Assembly: GCA_964526965.1 (NCBI GenBank)
Contig: CAZGML010000004.1
Coordinates: 1-64,000 of the forward strand
Reading direction: 5' to 3'
Length of the DNA stretch: 64,000 bases
DNA from: UBA6265 sp964526965
GTDB taxonomy: Bacteria > Chloroflexota > Chloroflexia > Thermomicrobiales > UBA6265
Position 1 is the stretch's first letter, and every line of letters begins with the position of its first letter. Under the pieces are notes generated by a model. The model searched no databases, was not told where the DNA came from, and saw only the letters and a list, made by a program, of their open reading frames with translations. Shown in pieces: positions 23,617 to 33,294 of this stretch. The translations under genes were made by a program, and so were the position numbers.

Positions 23617-25956
23617 TCACCCTTCAACCCACTCCTTCAAGTACTTCGCAGTCGTGGTTTTACCGCTCTTGACCATCTCGTGCGGGGTGCCCTCGAAGAC
23701 GATCTCGCCACCATCGTGCCCGGCGCCGGGTCCGACGTCGATGATCCAGTCGCTTTGCGCCATCACGGCGAGGTTGTGCTCCACCACAATCACACTCTTG
23801 CCCTGCCCCACCAGCTTGTGCAGCATCTGAATCAGGTTTTCGGTATCGGCGAGGTGCAACCCGGAGGTAGGTTCATCCAGCACATAGACCGGTGCATCGT
23901 CAGAACGCAAAGAAGCGGCGAGCTTGAGGCGCTGCCGCTCCCCGCCGGAGAGCGTGTTCAGCGGCTGGCCGATAGTGATGTAGCCGAGCCCGACATCGTT
24001 CAGCACGGTCAGGATTTTGCCAGCATTGCCGGTGGTGAAGACTTCGCCTGCTTTCGAGACAGGGAGGTTGAGCACTTCATTGATATCAAGGCCGTGCAGC
24101 TTGTACTCCAGCACCTCGGGCTTGAACCGCTTGCCCTCACACTCCTCGCACGGGCTGGCGACCGTGGCCATAAATCCGAGATCGGTATAGATCACACCGA
24201 GGCCGTTACACACCTCGCAGGCCCCCTCCGAGTTGGCACTGAAGAGCGATGCCTTCACTCCGTTCTCTATGGCGAACGCCCTGCGAATCGGATCCAGCAA
24301 GCCGGAATAGGTCGCCGGGTTGGATCGACGCGATCCCTTGATCGGGGCCTGGTCGATTAGCACCACGCCCTCCCGCGAGCTGAGCCCCGCATCCACCAGC
24401 GATGATTTTCCCGACCCCGCCACGCCGGTAATACTCACGAGCACACCGGTGGGGATATCGACATCGACATCCTGCAGGTTGTTCTGATTGGCACCGCGTA
24501 TCTCGATACTGCCAGTCGCCTGGCGCGGTTCATCCACCAGGCCAATGCGCTCATCCAGGAACTTGCCGGTCAGCGTATCCGATGTGCGCAGGCCAGCCAT
24601 ATCGCCGTGGTACATTACCTCGCCACCATCCGGGCCGGCGCCGGGTCCGATATCGACCAGCTCATCGGCAATCTCCATCACCGATGGTTTGTGCTCCACC
24701 ACCAGCACGGTATTGCCCTTGTCCCGCAGCTGGAGAAGCAGCGTATTCATGCGCTCAACATCGTGCGGATGCAGGCCGGCGGTGGGTTCATCGAAAACGT
24801 AGGTGACATCGGTCAACGCCGAGCCGAGGTGCCGAATCATCTTGAGTCGCTGCGATTCTCCGCCGGAGAGCGTGGTGGATGGTCGCTCCAACGACAGGTA
24901 GCCGAGCCCGATATCAACAAACGAATCCAGCATGGCGGCCAGCTTATCGATGAGCGGCTGCATGGATGGTTCGTTCAGCCCACTCACCCACTCGGCCAGG
25001 TCGGTGATCTGCATGCGACAGACATCGGCGATATTCTTGCCGTCGATTTTGGACGACAACGCCTCCTGGCTGAGACGAGTACCATCACAATCCGGGCAGG
25101 TCTCGAAGGTGACGGCGCTTTCCACAAAGCGGCGAATATGCGGCTGCAGCGCCTCGACATCTCGGGAGAGCATCGTCTTCTCGATGCGGTTGATCACGCC
25201 CTCGAACGTGACGTTGACGCCATCGACCTTAATACGGGTCGGCTCCTTGTAGAGCAGCGCATGCAGCTCGCGCTTGTTGAACTTCTTGACGGGTTTATCT
25301 GGAGGGAAGAAATCGCCATTGGTGAAGATGCGGCCATACCAGCCATCGATCGAGTAGTTGGGCACCTGAATCGCGCCATCGGCAATCGATTTGTTCTCAT
25401 CGTAGATTTTGGACCAGTCGTATCCGGAGACGGTGCCACGCCCCTCACAGGTGGGGCACATACCGCCGAGCACGCTGAAATCGGCCTTCTCGGTGATGGT
25501 TTTGTTGCCTCGCTGCACGGTGATTCCGCCCGATCCGCTGGCGGAGGGAACATTGAACGAGAACGCGTTGGGCGAGCCAACATGCGGCTTGCCAAGCCGG
25601 GAGAAGAGGATGCGGAGCATGGCATTGGCGTCGGTTGCCGTGCCAACCGTAGAGCGAGAATCGCCACCGATGCGCGCCTGGTCGACGATAATGGCGGTTG
25701 TCAGGCCCTCGAGCAGATCCACCTCTGGCCGGGCGAGGGTTGGCATGAACCCTTGCAGGAAGGCGGAATAGGTCTCGTTGATGAGCCGTTGTGATTCCGC
25801 GGCAATAGTGCTGAACACCAGACTGGATTTACCGGATCCGGATATACCGGTGAAGACGGTAAGCCTGCGCTTGGCGAGATCGATATCAACATTCTTGAGA
25901 TTATTGACGCGTGCACCGCGCACGCGAATCGCATCGTGGGAATCGGCCTGAACCAT
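23617..25956 (-). CDS. Short UvrA-like ABC ATPase (UvrA2/DrrC type)
   Basis: 779 aa, against about 940 for canonical UvrA. Two ABC modules are present: Walker A GISGSGKSSLVF near 38 and GVAGSGKSSLVD near 515, with signatures TTLSGGESQRLKM and NTLSGGERQRLKL. Zinc pairs CPTCEGRG, CPDCDGTRL and CEVCNGLG...CEECEGKRF are kept. The N-terminal zinc/UvrB-contact region is shortened. Relatives are linked to DNA repair or drug resistance independent of UvrB. AGGAGGTAGCC precedes the ATG. The gene stands alone, divergent from the flavoenzyme. Confidence 0.88.
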   Translation of the reverse strand: MVQADSHDAIRVRGARVNNLKNVDIDLAKRRLTVFTGISGSGKSSLVFSTIAAESQRLINETYSAFLQGFMPTLARPEVDLLEGLTTAIIVDQARIGGDSRSTVGTATDANAMLRILFSRLGKPHVGSPNAFSFNVPSASGSGGITVQRGNKTITEKADFSVLGGMCPTCEGRGTVSGYDWSKIYDENKSIADGAIQVPNYSIDGWYGRIFTNGDFFPPDKPVKKFNKRELHALLYKEPTRIKVDGVNVTFEGVINRIEKTMLSRDVEALQPHIRRFVESAVTFETCPDCDGTRLSQEALSSKIDGKNIADVCRMQITDLAEWVSGLNEPSMQPLIDKLAAMLDSFVDIGLGYLSLERPSTTLSGGESQRLKMIRHLGSALTDVTYVFDEPTAGLHPHDVERMNTLLLQLRDKGNTVLVVEHKPSVMEIADELVDIGPGAGPDGGEVMYHGDMAGLRTSDTLTGKFLDERIGLVDEPRQATGSIEIRGANQNNLQDVDVDIPTGVLVSITGVAGSGKSSLVDAGLSSREGVVLIDQAPIKGSRRSNPATYSGLLDPIRRAFAIENGVKASLFSANSEGACEVCNGLGVIYTDLGFMATVASPCEECEGKRFKPEVLEYKLHGLDINEVLNLPVSKAGEVFTTGNAGKILTVLNDVGLGYITIGQPLNTLSGGERQRLKLAASLRSDDAPVYVLDEPTSGLHLADTENLIQMLHKLVGQGKSVIVVEHNLAVMAQSDWIIDVGPGAGHDGGEIVFEGTPHEMVKSGKTTTAKYLKEWVEG

Positions 25957-26167
25957 GGCTACCTCCTGGCGTGAAAGTCAGAGGGGTATTCTATCGCCAG
26001 TTGTGCATCGCTGCACGAGCAGGTCGATGGTATCGACCGTCCGGCCGGGAGACCAGTTGTTCAACCACTCATATTCGGCGCATTTGCGCCCATCAATCTT
26101 GCCCCCTTGCCGCGTTCACGGCGATAATGCCAGCATGGAGACGCACCCACCCGCATAAGGAACACAC

Positions 26168-27301
26168 ATGGCAAGTTCAACCCACGCAGACGTGATCATC
26201 ATCGGTGCCGGCACCATGGGTACCGCCGCCGCCTGGGCCCTGGCACGGCGAGGTGTGGAGGTGATCGCAATCGACCAATTTGCCCACCTCAACTCCATGG
26301 CCAGCCACGGCGGACATACCCGCATCTTCCGCCACTGCTACTTCGAGGGCGAGCGCTATGTGCCCTGGGCGCTGGAATCCGATCACCTCTTCGCCGCCTT
26401 GCAGGATCGCACCGGACTGGACCTGCAAATCCGCGTGGGCTGCCTCGACATCGGCACTCCTGAAAACGGACACGCCCGGAAATCCCGAGCCGCAGCTGAG
26501 GCGCACAATCTGCCATTCGAAACACTCTCGGCACAAGAGGTGAACGAGCGGTTTCCCGCCTGGAACCTGCCAGACAACTACGAGGCCAACCTCGATCCCG
26601 AAGGCGGCGTGCTGCGGGTTGAGAACATCTTTCGCGCCTTCCGCAACGAGCTCGAGATCTACGGCGGCGTCATCGTCGAGAACACACCCGTCACCGGCTG
26701 GAGCGCCACCGATACCGGCGTGGAGGTTCACACCGCTGATGCCACGTATACCGGCAAGCACCTGATCGTGACCGCTGGTGCCTGGGCTGGCAAGATGTTG
26801 AAAGACCTCAACCTGCCGGTGAAGGCCACCCGCAAACCAGTGATTTGGTACGAAACAGATACTATCGCCCCGTATCGGCCCGAGCAGTTCCCGCCATTCA
26901 TCATCGATGTGGATGTTGATGTCTTTTACGGACTCCCCGCTGTGTCGTCAGATGGCGTGAAGATGGGCAATCACAGCGACATGCATGAAATCGATCCGGA
27001 CAACTTCGACCGCGAGCACAGACCCGGCGACATCACCAACGAGTTCTCCAACTTCGTCACCACCATGCTGAACGGCGCGCATCCGCGGGCAATCAACACC
27101 AGCATGTGTATGTACACCATGACACCGGATGAGGACTTCATCATCGATCGTCACCTTCAGCATGGCAATGTCAGCATCGCCGCCGGCTTCAGCGGGCACG
27201 GCTTTAAGTTCGCACCGAAAGTCGGCGAACACCTTGCCGACCTCGCCATCAACGAATCGGCCGAGGCGATTCCGATGTTCTCAATCAATCGGTTTGGATA
27301 G
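26168..27301 (+). CDS. Sarcosine-oxidase-like flavoprotein (MSOX/SolA family)
   Basis: 377 aa, the size of monomeric sarcosine oxidase and N-methyltryptophan oxidase. The FAD-binding Rossmann start is DVIIIGAGTMGTAAAWALARRG, followed by the GG motif region SHGGHTRIFRHCYFE. The covalent-flavin cysteine is C314 in TSMCMYTMTPDEDF, equivalent to Cys315 of Bacillus MSOX. It should oxidise an N-methyl or secondary amine and release hydrogen peroxide. AAGGAACACAC precedes the ATG. The peroxide-detoxifying ohr gene follows on the same strand 85 bases later, which may reflect functional linkage. Confidence 0.88.
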   Translation: MASSTHADVIIIGAGTMGTAAAWALARRGVEVIAIDQFAHLNSMASHGGHTRIFRHCYFEGERYVPWALESDHLFAALQDRTGLDLQIRVGCLDIGTPENGHARKSRAAAEAHNLPFETLSAQEVNERFPAWNLPDNYEANLDPEGGVLRVENIFRAFRNELEIYGGVIVENTPVTGWSATDTGVEVHTADATYTGKHLIVTAGAWAGKMLKDLNLPVKATRKPVIWYETDTIAPYRPEQFPPFIIDVDVDVFYGLPAVSSDGVKMGNHSDMHEIDPDNFDREHRPGDITNEFSNFVTTMLNGAHPRAINTSMCMYTMTPDEDFIIDRHLQHGNVSIAAGFSGHGFKFAPKVGEHLADLAINESAEAIPMFSINRFG

Positions 27302-27386
27302 ATATCGCCGGGGTGCCCCCACGGCATACCCCTTGCGGATTCGGTAGTGAAACCGCTCGAAGATGAGCAGAAAGGACCTCAACATT

Positions 27387-27815
27387 ATGGCTATTGATGT
27401 TAAACCGAAGTACACAGCAGAAGTAACCGTTCTTGGCGGACGCGAAGGCCAGGCACAATCCAGCGATGGCGTGCTTGATGTGCAGATTCGTCGCCCCAAA
27501 ACCAACGGCGTCAGCGACGGCACGAATCCGGAGCAGTTGTTTGGAGCCGCCTGGGGATCATGCTTCCTCGGGGCAGTTGGCGCTGTCGGTCGCGAATCGG
27601 ATATCGATGTCAGCGATGCAAAGGCCGATGTCGAAATCAGCCTCGGCGAGGACCAGACCAACGGTGGCAATGGCCTGATGGCGAAAATTTCTGTAGCTAT
27701 TCCGGGCCTGGAGAAGGCCCAGATCGAGGATGTGATGCAGAAGGCGAACGAAATGTGCCCGTACAGCAAAGCCACGCGCGGCAATATCGCGGTGGAACTG
27801 GTGGCAGTAGCCTAA
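27387..27815 (+). CDS. ohr: Organic hydroperoxide resistance protein (Ohr/OsmC family)
   Basis: 142 aa from the ATG at 27387, preceded by GAAAGGACC; an upstream in-frame ATG at 27363 is less likely. Thiol peroxidase of the cytoplasm that reduces organic and fatty-acid hydroperoxides using lipoylated or dihydrolipoamide partners. Catalytic C59 (WGSCFLGAV) and resolving C124 (NEMCPYSKAT) match Ohr positions 60 and 125. NPEQLFGAAW is also characteristic. No OhrR or MarR regulator is adjacent. A terminator follows. Confidence 0.92.
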   Translation: MAIDVKPKYTAEVTVLGGREGQAQSSDGVLDVQIRRPKTNGVSDGTNPEQLFGAAWGSCFLGAVGAVGRESDIDVSDAKADVEISLGEDQTNGGNGLMAKISVAIPGLEKAQIEDVMQKANEMCPYSKATRGNIAVELVAVA

Positions 27816-27830
27816 CCTGAAAAACCCAGC

Positions 27831-27862
27831 GGCGCCGGTCGGTAAATGAACCGACCGGCGCC
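27831..27862. terminator. Bidirectional terminator
   Basis: GGCGCCGGTCGGT and ACCGACCGGCGCC form a perfect 13-bp stem with loop AAATGA. TTTCTCATTTTC follows on the plus strand. On the minus strand GCTGGGTTTTT follows, so it can serve both ohr and the convergent small gene. Confidence 0.88.
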
Positions 27863-27884
27863 TTTCTCATTTTCAGATTGCTGG

Positions 27885-28262
27885 TTAAACGCTTTCCATC
27901 ACCCCGGCAGGAGCGTCGGCTGGCTCGTCGTCATCGTCATCGAACCATGCCACGCCACCAACCCCGTCTGGATTGAACGGATCCTGTCCCTTTGGCCAGC
28001 CGCCTTCTGCCTCGGCCCAATCACGAATAATCGTTCTCAGGCGCTTGTCGCTGGTGAGGAAGCCGGTGCTGGACGTACCGCGCTTGGCGCCGGACTCGGT
28101 GAGATCGCTCAGGCCGATGCGGAGGTCGCGCACGAAGGCCTCGCGGCGGGCGTCGTCGAACTCGGCGGCGAACGGGAAGTACTTGGGATCGCGCGTTTGT
28201 AGGTAGTTCATGGCCAGCGTGACCAGCTGGTCGTTAATCGAGGGCTCGACGTATAGCGGCAT
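27885..28262 (-). CDS. Hypothetical protein with acidic tail
   Basis: 125 aa, not recognised. An ATG with AAGGAG six bases upstream makes translation likely. The protein is soluble and helical, with no signal, membrane segment or cysteine. Aromatic/polar N-terminal half includes TRDPKYFPFAAEFDDARREAF-like helices (shortened here as KYFPFAAEFDDARR), then a basic LRTIIRDWAEAEGGW, and a run of Asp and Glu (FDDDDDEP) near the end. Neighbours give no hint of function. It may be a small regulatory or adaptor protein, but nothing supports a specific role. Confidence 0.6.
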   Translation of the reverse strand: MPLYVEPSINDQLVTLAMNYLQTRDPKYFPFAAEFDDARREAFVRDLRIGLSDLTESGAKRGTSSTGFLTSDKRLRTIIRDWAEAEGGWPKGQDPFNPDGVGGVAWFDDDDDEPADAPAGVMESV

Positions 28263-28423
28263 CAGGGGCTCCTTGAAACATCAACTCCAACATCGCCCGG
28301 CACGGACGATGATCTGTAGTTACCTGATTGTACCGGCATCCTCGCCAACTAGCGAGGGGAGCGTTTTGACAAGCCGCCCCGGATTCAAGGTTCCTGGCAT
28401 ACGTATTCGGACCATCAACCAGG

Positions 28424-28455
28424 AACCCGGGCCGGCCTTCTGGCCAACCCGGGTT
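28424..28455 (-). terminator. Hairpin downstream of the sulfite dehydrogenase genes
   Basis: AACCCGGG (28424-28431) and CCCGGGTT (28448-28455) with inner GGCC/GGCC pairing lie 31 bases after the soxD-like stop. There is no real T-run, so termination efficiency is uncertain. Confidence 0.5.
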
Positions 28456-28485
28456 CTGTGATCGTTGCAGTTACGATACTGTTTA

Positions 28486-28983
28486 CTACTCGCTGCTGTT
28501 ATCGACGTCTGGTCGCGGATCCGGGCTGGTGAATCCATCCCGGTTCGGCATGACGACCTGAGGAAGCGTATCCTGATCGATGACTTCATCCTCGCCGATA
28601 ATGCCATTCGCCCAGAGCAACCACGCGGTGAGCGCGTAGTACTCGTCGTTGGTGAGCGTTTGCGGTGCATCTGCCGGCATGGCGCGTCGAATATAGCTGA
28701 ATACAGATGTAGCGTATGGCCAGTAGCTGCCGACCGTTTTGACCGGCTCGTCGGTATCCAGGCTACCGATTCCACCCGTCAAACGCGGTGCCCAGTCGGT
28801 GCCCTCTCCCTCGGCACCGTGCCAGGCGGCACCGTACTTCGCCCACGCTTCCTTGCCATCCTCTACCGTGGCACTACCAGGCGGCAGGCCGGTTCCATCC
28901 GGCATGACATCGATATCCCATCCGGCGATTTCTTCTTGTGTCGCTTCCTGGCCAAAGCCAAAGCGTTCGTTATCCCCAAGCAC
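28486..28983 (-). CDS. SoxD-like protein without heme-binding motif
   Basis: 165 aa from a GTG at 28983 that has GGGGAGG six bases upstream; a TTG at 29007 is the alternative. The blocks EEIAGWDIDVMPDGTGLPPG, VKTVGSYWPYA and YIRRAMPADAPQ, and LPQVVMPNRDGF, follow cytochrome c subunits of SoxCD/SorAB sulfite dehydrogenases closely. Where the family has CxxCH, this protein reads GAAWH (residues 51-55). The whole chain has no cysteine, although the distal Met in RAMP is kept. No signal peptide is visible from either start. It overlaps soxC by 14 bases, so it is probably made with SoxC and might be exported with it. It cannot hold covalent heme c. Confidence 0.75.
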   Translation of the reverse strand: MLGDNERFGFGQEATQEEIAGWDIDVMPDGTGLPPGSATVEDGKEAWAKYGAAWHGAEGEGTDWAPRLTGGIGSLDTDEPVKTVGSYWPYATSVFSYIRRAMPADAPQTLTNDEYYALTAWLLWANGIIGEDEVIDQDTLPQVVMPNRDGFTSPDPRPDVDNSSE

Positions 28984-30376
28984 CTTCAACCTCCCCACTT
29001 TCTCCAACAGTCCATGCCTTAATGCCGTTCATGTGATAGCTGTATTTCGATCCCCGGACATCAAGCAGCTGCTGCAAGGTCGGCTGTACGTATCCGGTCT
29101 CATCCGTCGCGCGGCTCTGAAGTCGTGCCGACTGGCCTTCCCACTGCCATGGCAATCGGAAGCGCGTGAGTGCCTTAGGAAGCACCGGCTCTTGCAGCTG
29201 GGCATCCTCCCAGGTTTCACCGCCGTCAACAGAGACTTCTACCTTCGTGATTTTCCCGCGGCCAGACCAGGCAAGTCCAGATATTTCATGGAATCCGTGT
29301 TCAGCGAGAGTTTGGCCGCCGGATGGATAGGTGATCACCGACTTGGCTTCCATTACAAAGGTGAATTGACGGGCAGTGCCGTCAGGCATCAGATCGGTAT
29401 ACTTCGATGTCTCCTCGCGCGTATGCCAGGGAGCATTGCCCAATTCGAGCCGTCGCAACCACTTAATATTGGCATTGCCTTCCCATCCGGGAAGCAAGAG
29501 GCGAAGCGGATAACCGGCTGATGGTCGGAGCGCTTCACCATTCATGGCATAGGCGAGAATCGCATCATCCAGCGCCTTCTCAATCGGGATGCTTCTGTCC
29601 ATGCCAGCGGCGTCAGCGCCCTCCGCCAGCATCCAGGTAGCATCGGCACTCGCACCAACCTCATTGAGAATGGTTTTCACCGGCACACCGGTCCACTCGG
29701 TCTGGCTCAACATTCCGAAGCCAATCTGGGCGTCCTGGGAGCTGGTTTCTTCGGACCACTCAGTACGCGAGTTACCCGCGCATTCCAGAAAGTGGACGAC
29801 TGTTGTCGAAGGAAATCGCTTAATGTCCTCCATGGTGAATATTGTTGGGTAATCCACCATGCCATGGATCATGAGTCGGTGCTCTCCCGGATCGATGTCA
29901 GGGATACCTGCATGGTGCCGCTCAAAGAAGAGGCTATTTGGGGTGATCGTTCCATGGAGATCCTGTAGGGGCGTACGACCCCGGGCAGGATTAGTATCAG
30001 AATCCGCAACTCTGAGAACATGATCCTCGAACCTCGACCTTTCTCCATAAGGTGACGGCAGAGGTCCCCAGTACTGCATCCAGGGTGGAATATTTGGCGG
30101 CAGGGCAGAGCCGTTCACTCCCTCACCAGTCCAGGGCGCGTAAATCTCAGCATCCTCGGGGTGCACTTCCTCCGCTTCCGGAGTCAGGGTAGGATCCGGC
30201 GTTGCAGCATCCTGCGCGGCCATCGCGTGGCTGCTGCCAGCTGCACCGATAGCGGCTGCGCTCCCTACGGCTCCCGTTACCCACGTCCTGCGATTTATAC
30301 GGGTTCCATCCTCATCATGTTCGCCGGAGTGGGCCTGTTCTTCGTTAACGAAGTCGTCAGGCTTTTGAGAACTCAT
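28970..30376 (-). CDS. soxC: SoxC-like molybdopterin sulfite dehydrogenase
   Basis: 468 aa. The twin-arginine signal is INRRTWVTGAVGSAAA at about 27-42, followed by an Ala-Thr-Pro linker. The sulfite-oxidase fold carries the Mo-ligand cysteine in VVHFLECAGNSR. SAGYPLRLLLPGWEGNANIKW and the C-terminal dimerisation domain (EVSVDGGETWEDAQLQ) are typical. It oxidises sulfite or protein-bound sulfane sulfur and normally passes electrons to a c-type cytochrome. The start at 30376 has AGGAGGATCTGT upstream; the open frame continues much further but without coding character. The partner downstream has lost its heme motif, so the electron route is unclear. Confidence 0.88.
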   Translation of the reverse strand: MSSQKPDDFVNEEQAHSGEHDEDGTRINRRTWVTGAVGSAAAIGAAGSSHAMAAQDAATPDPTLTPEAEEVHPEDAEIYAPWTGEGVNGSALPPNIPPWMQYWGPLPSPYGERSRFEDHVLRVADSDTNPARGRTPLQDLHGTITPNSLFFERHHAGIPDIDPGEHRLMIHGMVDYPTIFTMEDIKRFPSTTVVHFLECAGNSRTEWSEETSSQDAQIGFGMLSQTEWTGVPVKTILNEVGASADATWMLAEGADAAGMDRSIPIEKALDDAILAYAMNGEALRPSAGYPLRLLLPGWEGNANIKWLRRLELGNAPWHTREETSKYTDLMPDGTARQFTFVMEAKSVITYPSGGQTLAEHGFHEISGLAWSGRGKITKVEVSVDGGETWEDAQLQEPVLPKALTRFRLPWQWEGQSARLQSRATDETGYVQPTLQQLLDVRGSKYSYHMNGIKAWTVGESGEVEGAWG

Positions 30377-30583
30377 ACAGATCCTCCTCGTTACTGCACT
30401 ATACCGATCGCCTCTCCCACAAGCCGACAGGCACTGTGCCATTTGTCTTGCTTGCCGATACATTACCCATGTACGGTGAAAATGACAATACTGGATGCAT
30501 ATCGAGCCGTGTAGCTTGACGATCCTTCCTATACTTACGGGAAGGAAGTAACAACAGCCATCCCCTAGCGAATCGGAGATCGA

Positions 30584-33196
30584 ATGCCACCAGCACCACC
30601 GCGCAAGACACTCACACTCAGCAACGGACTCACCCTCTTTCTCCAGGAAAAACACGATGCCCCGGTTGCCAGTTTCTGGACCTGGTACCGCGTCGGATCT
30701 CGTAACGAGATTCCGGGGATCACCGGCGCCAGCCACTGGGTGGAGCACATGCAGTTCAAAGGCACGCCCAGCCTGGAGAAGGGTGCCATTTTCGGCGAAG
30801 TGAGCCGTATCGGCGGCACCCTCAACGCCATGACAAGCTCCGACTGGACCGCCTACTACGAGACGATCCCCGCCAGCGAGCTCGACCTCAGCATCAGCAT
30901 CGAGAGCGACCGCATGATCAACTCGCTCTTCCCCGAAGATGAAGTTGCCAGCGAGCGCACGGTTATCCTCAGCGAACGTCAGGGCGCCGAAAACAACCCC
31001 ATGTACCACCTGTACGAGGAGTTCATTGGCGCAGCGTTCCGCAGCGGTCCATACGGTCACAGTGTGATCGGGTACGAGAGCGACCTGAAGTCGATGACTC
31101 GCGAGGATCTTTACGGCCACTACAAGAACTACTATCGCCCGGATAACGCATTCATCACCGCGGTCGGCGATTTCGATGCCGACGAGCTTGCCGAACGCAT
31201 CGAGAAAGCCTTCGGCAGCATCAAAAACCCGGAAGGGGATATCCGTGAGGTGGTGGATGGTCCGCCCCAGCACGCCGAGCGACGTGTCACCCTGAAGCGT
31301 CCCTCCCCTGCCTCTTACATGATGATGGGCTACAAGATGCCGAGCGCCCGGCATGAGGATATCCCGGCGATTATGATGGCCGATGCAATCCTCAGCGGCG
31401 CCAAGGCGATGGGTATGGGCGGCGGTGCCGGTAACGGACGTTCCAGTCGCCTCTATCGTGCACTTGTGGCCACCGGCCTGGTGCGCAACATCAGCTCCAG
31501 TGCCCAGCCCGAAGTGGATGAAAGCCTGTGGAGCTTCACCGCCACCGCGCTGCCAGGTGTGGAACCGGCGAAGATCGAGGAGACGATCGAGGCCGAGCTC
31601 GAACGCCTCAAGAACGAACCACCAACACACGAAGAGTTCGAAAAGGCGCGCAAGCAGATGCGCGCCAACTATGTCTACTCGCTGGAAACCGTCACAGGTC
31701 AGGCGTTCTGGCTTGGCAATATGGAGATCCTCGATCACGCGGCCCGGGTCGACACGTTTGCCGACGAGTTCGATGCCGTCACGCCGGAGGATGTTCAGCG
31801 CGTTGCGCAGGAATACCTGGTGCCACACAAGCGAACCATCGGTTGGCAGCTGCCAAGTGATTCCGACGTCGTATTCGATATGAGCGGCGCAGAAGCGGAG
31901 GCTCCCGCCGAAGTCGCCAATCTCGCAGACAGCGTCGGTGAAGCGAACGCGCAGGGATTCGTGCGCACCGTGCTGCCGAACGGCATCGTGGTGCTGGCCC
32001 AGCCACGTCCGGATGAGGAAGCGGTTGATGGAACGATCCGCATACGCGCAGGGCATGTAGCAACCGGTGAGAAAACGCCCGGCCTACCGAGCATGATGGC
32101 AACCATGCTGACGCGCGGCACCGATAATCGCACCTTTGAGCAGTTCAACGAGGAGGTCGACACCCTCGCCGCGAGCTTCTCCGCCAACGCCGGCAGGGGA
32201 TCCGTGGATGTCGGGTGGCACTCCCTCGCCGAGGACCTGGACGCGATCCTCGATATCGCTGGCGATGTCATCTTCAACCCCACCTTCCCAACGGAGGAAC
32301 TGGAGAAGATTCGTCCGCAAGTGCTCACCGGTATTGAGGAGCAGGAGCAGGACACCCGCACCATGGCCGGCCGGGCGATGACCGAACTGCTCTATCCGGA
32401 CGATCATCCCTACCGCATCCTCTCGGGCGGAACGCGTGAGAGCATTGCGGAGATGAATCGGGAGGCACTGGCTGCCTATCACGAGAAATGGCTCGGGCCG
32501 GATGTCACGACTATCGCCATCACTGGCGGTATCAAGAATCTCGATGACGCGGTGCAGCGCATTGAACGGGTATTCGGACGCTGGCAAAAAATGCTACCCA
32601 ATCCGCAGGAGGCGCCAAAGGTCGATCCAATCGCGGAGACCGATCGCCTCGTGAAGCAGATTGAAGGCAAGAGCCAGGCGGATATCTCCATCGCTTATCC
32701 AACACTCCCCCGCGAGCATGAGGATTACTACGCTCTCCAGGTGGCCAACCTTATCCTCGGCCAGCTTGGCCTTATGGGTCGGCTTGGCACCGAAGTTCGG
32801 GATAAGCAGGGCATGGCGTACTACGTCTTTAGCCAGCTGCGAGGCGGCATCGCCAATAGCCTCTGGCGCTCCAGCGCTGGTGTGGACCCCGGAAATGTCG
32901 ACAAGGCGATCGATGGCATCGTTGGCGAGTTGAAGCGAATCCGCGAAGAACCGGTGACGGATAAAGAAATCGCCGATGCGAAGAGCTACATGATCGGCTC
33001 GCTACCGATTGGGCTGGAATCGCTTGGTGGAGTGACTGATCTGCTGCTGACACTGGAGCGATTTGGGCTGGGGCTGGATTACATCGAGCGCTACCCGGAG
33101 ATCATCAGCGCCATTACGAAGGACGATATCCTGCGCGCTGCGCAAACGCACCTGGATCCGGATCGCCTGGCTATAGGTATCGCCGGCCCGAAATAG
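30584..33196 (+). CDS. M16 family zinc peptidase, full-length two-half type
   Basis: 870 aa with two M16 halves. The first half has the inverted zinc motif H51-W-V-E54-H55 (ASHWVEHMQFKG) and a downstream Glu in ERQGAENNPMYHLYEE, so it is the active half. The second half (from about 455, VLPNGIVVLAQPRPDE) lacks HxxEH and should only help form the substrate chamber. No signal peptide is visible, so it is probably cytoplasmic or exported by an unknown route. GGAGATCGA precedes the ATG. It is divergent from soxC. Confidence 0.88.
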   Translation: MPPAPPRKTLTLSNGLTLFLQEKHDAPVASFWTWYRVGSRNEIPGITGASHWVEHMQFKGTPSLEKGAIFGEVSRIGGTLNAMTSSDWTAYYETIPASELDLSISIESDRMINSLFPEDEVASERTVILSERQGAENNPMYHLYEEFIGAAFRSGPYGHSVIGYESDLKSMTREDLYGHYKNYYRPDNAFITAVGDFDADELAERIEKAFGSIKNPEGDIREVVDGPPQHAERRVTLKRPSPASYMMMGYKMPSARHEDIPAIMMADAILSGAKAMGMGGGAGNGRSSRLYRALVATGLVRNISSSAQPEVDESLWSFTATALPGVEPAKIEETIEAELERLKNEPPTHEEFEKARKQMRANYVYSLETVTGQAFWLGNMEILDHAARVDTFADEFDAVTPEDVQRVAQEYLVPHKRTIGWQLPSDSDVVFDMSGAEAEAPAEVANLADSVGEANAQGFVRTVLPNGIVVLAQPRPDEEAVDGTIRIRAGHVATGEKTPGLPSMMATMLTRGTDNRTFEQFNEEVDTLAASFSANAGRGSVDVGWHSLAEDLDAILDIAGDVIFNPTFPTEELEKIRPQVLTGIEEQEQDTRTMAGRAMTELLYPDDHPYRILSGGTRESIAEMNREALAAYHEKWLGPDVTTIAITGGIKNLDDAVQRIERVFGRWQKMLPNPQEAPKVDPIAETDRLVKQIEGKSQADISIAYPTLPREHEDYYALQVANLILGQLGLMGRLGTEVRDKQGMAYYVFSQLRGGIANSLWRSSAGVDPGNVDKAIDGIVGELKRIREEPVTDKEIADAKSYMIGSLPIGLESLGGVTDLLLTLERFGLGLDYIERYPEIISAITKDDILRAAQTHLDPDRLAIGIAGPK

Positions 33197-33294
33197 ACCT
33201 TGTGGGCCAGATTCCCGGAGTTCGTACCGGCGGTTCTGCGTGACCGCCCCAACCCGGACGATGACACAGCATCGCCGCTACAAATGCCTACACT

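Noticed and set aside
28970..32056. 1028-codon open frame on the minus strand covering soxC and the antisense of the M16 gene
   Set aside because: The part upstream of 30376 is antisense to a clearly coding M16 peptidase and has no recognisable motif. The twin-arginine signal and a strong ribosome site fix the start at 30376.
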